Made by a program: the position numbers and the translations under genes. DNA of 9,296 bases. Origin: Armatimonadota bacterium. GTDB lineage: Bacteria; Armatimonadota; JAAZEB01. The notes below the pieces were generated by a model. That model did not search any database, was not told where the DNA came from, and saw only the letters and a list, made by a program, of their open reading frames with translations. Position 1 is the stretch's first letter, and every line of letters begins with the position of its first letter. Shown here piece by piece: positions 1 through 4,684 of this stretch. The stretch is taken from the NCBI GenBank assembly GCA_012841485.1, contig DUUU01000068.1:1-9296 (forward strand), read 5' to 3'.

Positions 1-565
1 CCACCCGGCCGGATGCCAGCAGCTCGCGTGCCTTCTCGCGCAGCGCCTCGGTTTGCGCCGCGAGCTGATCTGCCGGCGCCTCATAGCGAATCGGCGCGGG
101 CGGCTTCAACGCGGGCACGGCGACCGAGCCATCCTCGTCGGTGATCGGCTGACCCCACGCGGCCGGGCGCGGCCCGAGCTGGCGCACGGTTGCGGTCACC
201 TCATTCACGAGATCCGCCCACTTCTTCCCTTCGGCGGCGGAGACCCACGAGAAGGTGACCCGCTCTGGCTCGATGCCGAGGAAGTGGAGCAGCTCGCGGA
301 AGACGGAGTACTTGCGCCGGGCGTGGTAGTTGCCGGCGGTGTAGTGGCAATCGCCGGGGTGGCACCCGGAGACGATCACGCCGTCGGCGCCCTGCTCCAG
401 CGCCTTCAAGATGAAGAGCGGGCTGATGCGCCCGGTGCAGGGGAGCCGGATGATACGCACGTTGGATGCGTAGGGCAGCCGGCTGGTGCCTGCCAGGTCT
501 GCCCCGGTATAAGTGCACCAGTTGCACACGAACGCCGCTATCCTCGGTTCAAACGTATCACCCAT
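1..565 (-). CDS. mvhD: MvhD-type hydrogenase iron-sulfur subunit (FeS electron-transfer subunit of an Hdr complex), 3' end cut by window edge
   Basis: The visible 188 residues form the MvhD family: a [2Fe-2S] protein that passes electrons from a hydrogenase, formate dehydrogenase or NADH/F420 module to HdrA. Seen directly: FVCNWCTYTGADLAG near the N-terminus (C14, C17), then LPCTGR (C43) and GCHPGDCHY (C68, C73), the family's conserved five-cysteine set. ATGs occur at 568 and 565. I chose 565 because AAAGG at 572-576 lies 6 nt from it but only 3 nt from the other. It follows hdrA by 40 nt in the same operon. Classical MvhD ends at about 140 residues. This one continues through a Pro/Ala-rich linker (about 132-160) into a charged helix and has no stop before the window edge, so a C-terminal extension or fusion is likely. 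The family call is firm; the full length is unknown. Confidence 0.93.
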   Translation of the reverse strand, partial: MGDTFEPRIAAFVCNWCTYTGADLAGTSRLPYASNVRIIRLPCTGRISPLFILKALEQGADGVIVSGCHPGDCHYTAGNYHARRKYSVFRELLHFLGIEPERVTFSWVSAAEGKKWADLVNEVTATVRQLGPRPAAWGQPITDEDGSVAVPALKPPAPIRYEAPADQLAAQTEALREKARELLASGRV

Positions 566-605
566 CATGTACCTTTATGCACCTTTGCCTTCTGGCTGCC
601 GCCAC

Positions 606-2600
606 TCAACCGACTCCCAAAGCCGCGATTTGGGCCATGACCTGCTCGTCGCTGAAGCCGGCTAGATCGGCGCTGCCGCTGCGGCAGGTGGTGACGCACG
701 CCCCGCAACCGGCGCAGACGCCCGCGTTCACATGTGAGACGAGCTTGACTAGATTGCCCTGGCGGTCGCGAATCTCTTTGCGCTCGATGGCGCCGAACGG
801 GCAGACGCGCTCGCAATCAAAACACCCGATGCAGGTGCGCTCGTTGATCTTCGAAACGGTCGGCTCGCGCTCCATCTCCTCCACGGAGAAGAGACCAAGG
901 ACCTTGCCCGCGGCGGCGCTCGCCTGCGCCACCGTCTCCGGGATATCCTTCGGCGCCTGGCACGCGCCAGCCAGATAGACGCCGGAGGAGTTCGTCTCCA
1001 CCGGACGCAGCTTCGGGTGCGCCTCGCTGAGGAAGCGATAGCCGTCGTAGGGCACCTTCAGCATCTGCGCCAGCGCCTCGGCGCCATCGCGCGGCTGCAC
1101 CGCGGTCGCGAGCACGACGAGGTCCGCCTCGATCTCAACCGGCGAGCCACTGAGCGTATCCGCGCCCTTGACGATCAGCTTGCCGTCCTTCTCATAGATG
1201 CGCGAGACGCGGCCGCGGAGGTAGACGGCGCCCTCCTCCTCGATGGCACGGCGCACAAACTCGTCGTAATTCTTGCCGCCCGCGCGAATATCCATGTAGA
1301 AGACGTAGGCCTGGCCGTGATGCACCTTGTGCTTGTAGAGCATCGCGTGCTTGGCCGTGTACATGCAGCAGATCTTCGAGCAGTAGCCCACTCCATGCGC
1401 CGGGTCGCGCGAGCCGGCGCAGGCGACGAAGACGACGGTCTCCGGCACTTTGCCGTCAGAGGGCCGGCGCGGCTCGCCGCCGGTCGGACCCGAGGCGCTA
1501 AGCAGGCGCTCGAACTGGAGGCCGTCGATCACGTCGGCGTAGCGCCCGCCGCCATACTCGCCGTAATGGGAAGCGGGCATCAGGTCGTACCCCGTGGCCA
1601 CGATGATGGCGCCCACGGTCTCCGTGAGGACCTGATCCTGCTGCTCAAAGTCCACGGCGCCGGTAGGGCACACCTTCTTGCAGACACCGCACTTGCCATC
1701 CTCAAAAAAGCGGCAATGCGCCCGGTCGATGACGGGCACGTTCGGCACCGCTTGCGGGAAGGGCACATAGATGGCCGGCCGGCGGCTGAGGCCCATATCG
1801 AACTCGCTGGCGATCCGCGCGGTTTTCGACTTTCCCAGCGGGCACTTCGTCTGGCACTCGCCACAGCCCGTGCATAGGTCCTCATCCACCGAGCGTGCCT
1901 TCTTGCGGATCTTCACCTCGAAGTTGCCGACGTAGCCCTCGACGGACTCCACCTCGGAGTGGGTGTAGAGCGTGATCCGCGGGTGGTTCTTCACTTCCAC
2001 CATGCGCGGCGTCATGATGCACTGCGAGCAGTCCAGGGTGGGGAAGGTCTCGGAGAGCTGTGCCATGTGCCCGCCAATGGAGGGCTCCTTCTCGACGAGG
2101 ACCACCTCGCGCCCGCCATTGGCGATATCGAGCGCGGCCTGGATGCCGGCGATGCCGCCACCAATCACGAGCGCCTTGCGGGTCATTGGCACGCGAATGG
2201 GTTCCAGGGGCTGGTTCCACTTCACCTTCTCCACCATGAGGTGGACCAGCTCGCAGGCCTTCTCCGTGGCTTCCTCGCGGTTCTCATGCACCCAGGAGCA
2301 TTGCTCGCGGATGTTGGCCATCTCGCACAGGAAGGGGTTGAGCCCAGCGCGTGCCACGGCCCGCCGGAAGGTGACCTCGTGCATGTGCGGGCTGCACGAC
2401 GCGACGACCACGCCGGTGAGGTTCTTCTCCCGGATCGCGTCCTGGATCAGTCGCTGACCCGGATCGGAGCACATGTAGCGATAGTCCACGGCGTGCACGA
2501 CCCCGGGGAGCCGGGAGGCGAACTCCGCCACCTTCGCGCAATCCACCGTGCGCGCGATATTCTCACCACAATGGCAGACAAAGACACCGATGCGAGCCAT
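606..2600 (-). CDS. hdrA: HdrA-like FAD/iron-sulfur subunit of heterodisulfide reductase complex
   Basis: This is the flavoprotein core of soluble HdrABC complexes, where FAD bifurcates electrons between a low-potential ferredoxin route and the HdrB route. The 664 residues match the usual HdrA length. Domains in order: an N-terminal HdrA domain (GVFVCHCGENI at 5-15, YMCSDPGQ at 42-49, SCSPHMHE at 69-75); an FAD Rossmann fold with GGGIAG at 147-152; the hallmark DCSQCIMTPRMVEV around 190-203; two inserted cluster motifs (C243/C246/C249/C253 and C296/C304/C307/C311); YCSKICCMYTAKHA at 406-419; and a C-terminal diferredoxin (C590/C593/C596/C600 and C629/C632/C635/C639). The last motif ends in Cys-Arg instead of the usual Cys-Pro. 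The start is the family's normal MARIGVFVCHC. The best Shine-Dalgarno, AAAAGGA, is rather far away (about 12 nt). It lies between hdrB and mvhD. Bacterial copies cannot be assumed to use CoM-S-S-CoB, so the acceptor is unknown. Confidence 0.96.
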   Translation of the reverse strand: MARIGVFVCHCGENIARTVDCAKVAEFASRLPGVVHAVDYRYMCSDPGQRLIQDAIREKNLTGVVVASCSPHMHEVTFRRAVARAGLNPFLCEMANIREQCSWVHENREEATEKACELVHLMVEKVKWNQPLEPIRVPMTRKALVIGGGIAGIQAALDIANGGREVVLVEKEPSIGGHMAQLSETFPTLDCSQCIMTPRMVEVKNHPRITLYTHSEVESVEGYVGNFEVKIRKKARSVDEDLCTGCGECQTKCPLGKSKTARIASEFDMGLSRRPAIYVPFPQAVPNVPVIDRAHCRFFEDGKCGVCKKVCPTGAVDFEQQDQVLTETVGAIIVATGYDLMPASHYGEYGGGRYADVIDGLQFERLLSASGPTGGEPRRPSDGKVPETVVFVACAGSRDPAHGVGYCSKICCMYTAKHAMLYKHKVHHGQAYVFYMDIRAGGKNYDEFVRRAIEEEGAVYLRGRVSRIYEKDGKLIVKGADTLSGSPVEIEADLVVLATAVQPRDGAEALAQMLKVPYDGYRFLSEAHPKLRPVETNSSGVYLAGACQAPKDIPETVAQASAAAGKVLGLFSVEEMEREPTVSKINERTCIGCFDCERVCPFGAIERKEIRDRQGNLVKLVSHVNAGVCAGCGACVTTCRSGSADLAGFSDEQVMAQIAALGVG

Positions 2601-2632
2601 CGAGAACCCGTTTCCTTTTCCCGCGTTTCGAA

Positions 2633-2650
2633 AGCCGCGTTGCCGCGGCT
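2633..2650 (-). other. Stem-loop in the hdrB-hdrA intergenic spacer
   Basis: A 7-bp perfect stem (AGCCGCG / CGCGGCT) closes a 4-nt TTGC loop inside the 80-nt spacer between hdrB and hdrA. No U-rich tract follows it on the transcribed strand, so it does not look like an intrinsic terminator. It could stabilise or mark a processing point that tunes the hdrB to hdrA ratio. That role is inference. Confidence 0.4.
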
Positions 2651-2680
2651 CTCACGTGCCGGTCGCGCGCTGCCCGCCGG

Positions 2681-3568
2681 CTAGGCCGCCGCCTGCAGCT
2701 TCTGTAGCACGGCCTTCGGGCTGATGATCAGCCGGTTCAGGCCAAGCGACTTCTCCGGCAGGCCGAAGGCGATGCCGAGAAGCTGCGTGATGTAGATGGC
2801 CGGAAGGTTGAAGCGCGTGCCGTACGTCTTGGCCACATCCAACTGGCGCACGTCCAGGTTCGTCTGGCACAGGGGACACGCCGTGGCGATCAGATCCGCG
2901 CCGGCATCCCGCGCGTCACTCAAAATGTCGTTGACTAGCTTGCATACCGTATCCGGGCGCGAGAGGCTGAGACTGGCGCCGCAACACTCCGTCTTGTAGG
3001 CCCATTCTACGCACTCCGCGCCCGCTGCCGCGAGGAGATCCTCCATGATCCGCGGGTGGTTCGGGTCATCGAAGGCGACGACCTTGGGCGGGCGAAGCAG
3101 CAGGCAGCCATAGTAGCACGCCACCTTCAGCCCAGACAGGGGGCGGGTGGCGGAGTTGCGGATCGCCTCGGTGCCCAGGTCGTTGTGCAGGACATCGAGC
3201 AGGTGGCGCACCTCCACGGTGCCGGCGAGCTTCACTTGGGCGGCCTCTTCCACATCGGCGCGGAGCGCGGCGTCTTCCTTCACCTCGTGGCTGGCGACGC
3301 GCAGGCGGTTGTAGCAAGAAGCGCACGCGGTCACCATGGTCGCCGGACTGCCCGTCTGCGCGGCCTCTTCAACGGCCGCCAGGGTCACCGCCGGCAGCGC
3401 CATGGAGAGGAGGTGGCTGGTGGCGTGCGCAGGCGAGGCGCCACAGCAAACCCAATCCGGGATCTCCTCCAGGGTGATGCCAAGGTGGTCGCACACCGCG
3501 CGTGCGGACCGGTCAAACTCGGCGGCCATGCCCTGCAGCGAGCATCCGGGGAAGTAGGCGTACTTCAT
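2681..3568 (-). CDS. hdrB: HdrB-like subunit with two CCG domains (non-cubane [4Fe-4S] catalytic subunit)
   Basis: HdrB is the disulfide-reducing subunit of HdrABC; each of its cysteine-rich CCG domains helps hold non-cubane [4Fe-4S] clusters. The 295 residues show both motifs: C9, then C41-C42 (WVCCGAS), then C82 and C85 (ACASC); and C151/C155, then C195-C196 (TECCGAS), then C231 and C234 (ACPLC). The spacings fit the family pattern C-X31-39-CC-X35-39-C-X2-C within about one residue. The start ATG overlaps the hdrC stop codon (ATGA), and AGGAGG sits 6 nt upstream, indicating translational coupling with hdrC. The N-terminus MKYAYFPGCS is typical. Length and cysteine content are complete, with no sign of decay. 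The family (also GlpC, SdhE, LutA-type proteins) is broad, but the neighbours make HdrB secure. The in vivo substrate cannot be read from sequence. Confidence 0.95.
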   Translation of the reverse strand: MKYAYFPGCSLQGMAAEFDRSARAVCDHLGITLEEIPDWVCCGASPAHATSHLLSMALPAVTLAAVEEAAQTGSPATMVTACASCYNRLRVASHEVKEDAALRADVEEAAQVKLAGTVEVRHLLDVLHNDLGTEAIRNSATRPLSGLKVACYYGCLLLRPPKVVAFDDPNHPRIMEDLLAAAGAECVEWAYKTECCGASLSLSRPDTVCKLVNDILSDARDAGADLIATACPLCQTNLDVRQLDVAKTYGTRFNLPAIYITQLLGIAFGLPEKSLGLNRLIISPKAVLQKLQAAA

Positions 3569-4188
3569 TCCTTACCTCCTGCCGCGGGGGCGTGCTCCTC
3601 GGGCGCCGGCTTTCGCGTGCTGGCGGCGCGCTGCGCCTCGATCCGCTCCACGTTCTCAAAAAGACGGCGCACCTGGTCGGCGCGACCGGAGCGATGGGCG
3701 AAGGGGGAGATCTTCCCCTTGAGCATCATGGTGGGGCCTTTTTCCGCATCGCGGAAGGGGTGGAGGGTGCGCAGGTTCTGGAGCATCACCATCATCGTCT
3801 CGTGGACGCGCCCGCGCCCTCGGACGCTGCTGAGGAGACCCTGGTTGGCACAAGCGATCTCCTTCTCTGCCTGGGTGAAGCCTGCCTCACGGGCGAGGAT
3901 GCGAAGGGCATCCATGACGCGCGCCGTGTCAATCTCTTGCGGGCAGCGTGTGGTACACGTCTCGCACGAGGCGCAGAGCCAGATGGTGTGGCTCTGCAAC
4001 GCCTGGTCGCGCTGGCCCAGTTGCACCAGGCGCATCACGCGCGCTGGGTCCAGGTCCATGGCGAAGGTCATCGGGCACCCCGCAGTACACTTCCCGCACT
4101 GATAGCAGCGCGCAGGGTTGATCCCGGAACGTGCTTCCACCTCCTCCTGGAAGGTGAGGTGGCCTCTCTTCTGCGAACCTAGCTTCAT
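3565..4188 (-). CDS. hdrC: HdrC-like subunit, two [4Fe-4S] clusters
   Basis: HdrC relays electrons from HdrA to HdrB through two cubane clusters. Counting from the ATG at 4188 (207 residues), the motifs are CYQCGKCTAGCP (C28, C31, C34, C38) and CASCETCTTRCP (C72, C75, C78, C82), followed by a helical region and an Ala/Pro-rich, poorly conserved tail. The upstream in-frame ATG at 4239 would add 17 residues (MPVPVRRF...), but it has no visible Shine-Dalgarno. The ATG at 4188 has GAAGG 8 nt upstream and begins MKLGSQKRG, followed by a LTFQEEVEARSG segment that looks like normal family sequence, so I prefer it. No transmembrane segment is seen, so the complex should be cytoplasmic, unlike membrane HdrDE. 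It is the first gene of the operon, and its stop overlaps the hdrB start by 4 bases. Confidence 0.93.
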   Translation of the reverse strand: MKLGSQKRGHLTFQEEVEARSGINPARCYQCGKCTAGCPMTFAMDLDPARVMRLVQLGQRDQALQSHTIWLCASCETCTTRCPQEIDTARVMDALRILAREAGFTQAEKEIACANQGLLSSVRGRGRVHETMMVMLQNLRTLHPFRDAEKGPTMMLKGKISPFAHRSGRADQVRRLFENVERIEAQRAASTRKPAPEEHAPAAGGKE

Positions 4189-4566
4189 CTTGCCAACCTT
4201 CGAGAGCGCAATCCGGAACCGGCGAACCGGAACCGGCATCGAGGCCCGACGGCGGGCTACGCGTTACGCATTCTGGCCGGGTGCGCGCCAGGGTCGCTCG
4301 CACGTGCTACGCATGGCGAGTCACGGTGACGAGCCCCATCCGATATCCCGCGTTGCGGGTACTATCCAGGACCGTGTCGCTATGGATGTGGTTCCGACGT
4401 ACTTACGCGCGCGACGGCGGTCTGTAACCAGACGCTTCCTTCCGCGGGTGTCCGACTTCCGAGGGGAAGCCGGCGCGCGCGGGCTGCGGGCTGCATCCGC
4501 CGGCTGTTCACGCGACGTGGCGGCGCGCGGGATGGGGCGGCGGGGGCAATCTCTGCTACGTCGTCC
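4189..4566 (-). other. Long, gene-free, hairpin-rich 5' leader upstream of hdrC
   Basis: If the promoter at 4573-4602 is used, about 378 nt of leader precede hdrC. I see no credible gene here on either strand: open frames are Arg/Pro/Ala-rich and lack ribosome binding sites. Short inverted repeats are present: GTCAC-G-GTGAC at 4320-4330, CCCGC-GTT-GCGGG at 4347-4359, GCG(G)TCTG-TAAC-CAGACGC at 4417-4435, and CTTCC-GAGG-GGAAG at 4456-4469. Two direct copies of CCGGAACCGG lie at about 4213-4236, close to the start codon. None of the riboswitch signatures I know (TPP, cobalamin, SAM) is recognisable. The stretch may hold an undescribed leader RNA, operator sites, or a second promoter nearer hdrC. 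Confidence 0.4.
4197..4201 (-). promoter_or_regulatory. Ribosome binding site deciding the hdrC start
   Basis: GAAGG on the minus strand lies 8 nt before the ATG at 4188. The alternative in-frame ATG at 4239 has no comparable purine-rich site, which is why the shorter start was chosen. Confidence 0.55.
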
Positions 4567-4572
4567 GTCCAC

Positions 4573-4602
4573 ACTATAGCAGACAGAACGCTGGCTCGTC
4601 AA
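4573..4602 (-). promoter_or_regulatory. Putative sigma70-type promoter for the hdrCBA-mvhD operon
   Basis: Read on the minus strand, TTGACG (4602-4597) and TATAGT (4578-4573) are separated by 18 nt; each box differs from consensus by one base. Transcription would begin near 4566 and run into hdrC. It is the best minus-strand match I found between the divergent genes. The -10 contains the palindrome CTATAG, so it partly reads in both directions, but no matching plus-strand -35 was found. Confidence 0.55.
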
Positions 4603-4646
4603 GGGCCGGAGAAGGCAAAAGGAGTAAGTGCCTGGAAGGCGAAAAC

Positions 4647-4654
4647 GGGGGGGG
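4647..4654 (+). repeat. G8 homopolymer tract just upstream of the hydrolase-hemerythrin gene
   Basis: Eight consecutive G residues lie 30 nt before the preferred ATG at 4685. They fall inside the open frame only if translation begins at the upstream GTG (4628); the ATG at 4658 is just downstream of the tract. If the GTG start were used, slippage here would shift the frame. Confidence 0.8.
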
Positions 4655-4670
4655 AACATGCTGCCTGAGA

Positions 4671-4677
4671 GGGGGAG
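4671..4677 (+). promoter_or_regulatory. Ribosome binding site deciding the start of the MBL-cNMP-hemerythrin gene
   Basis: GGGGGAG lies 7 nt before the ATG at 4685. The in-frame alternatives are worse: GTG at 4628 has AAGGAG only 3 nt away, and ATG at 4658 has only the G8 tract 3 nt away. Confidence 0.5.
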
Positions 4678-4684
4678 CGGCTGC

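Noticed and set aside
1017..1877. 286-codon plus-strand open frame opposite hdrA
   Set aside because: Shadow of hdrA; low-complexity Arg/Ala/His-rich translation with no family resemblance.
4552..4580. Plus-strand promoter sharing the CTATAG -10 for the hemerythrin-fusion gene
   Set aside because: No -35-like hexamer exists at 16-18 nt upstream; the signal is explained by the palindromic -10 of the minus-strand promoter.
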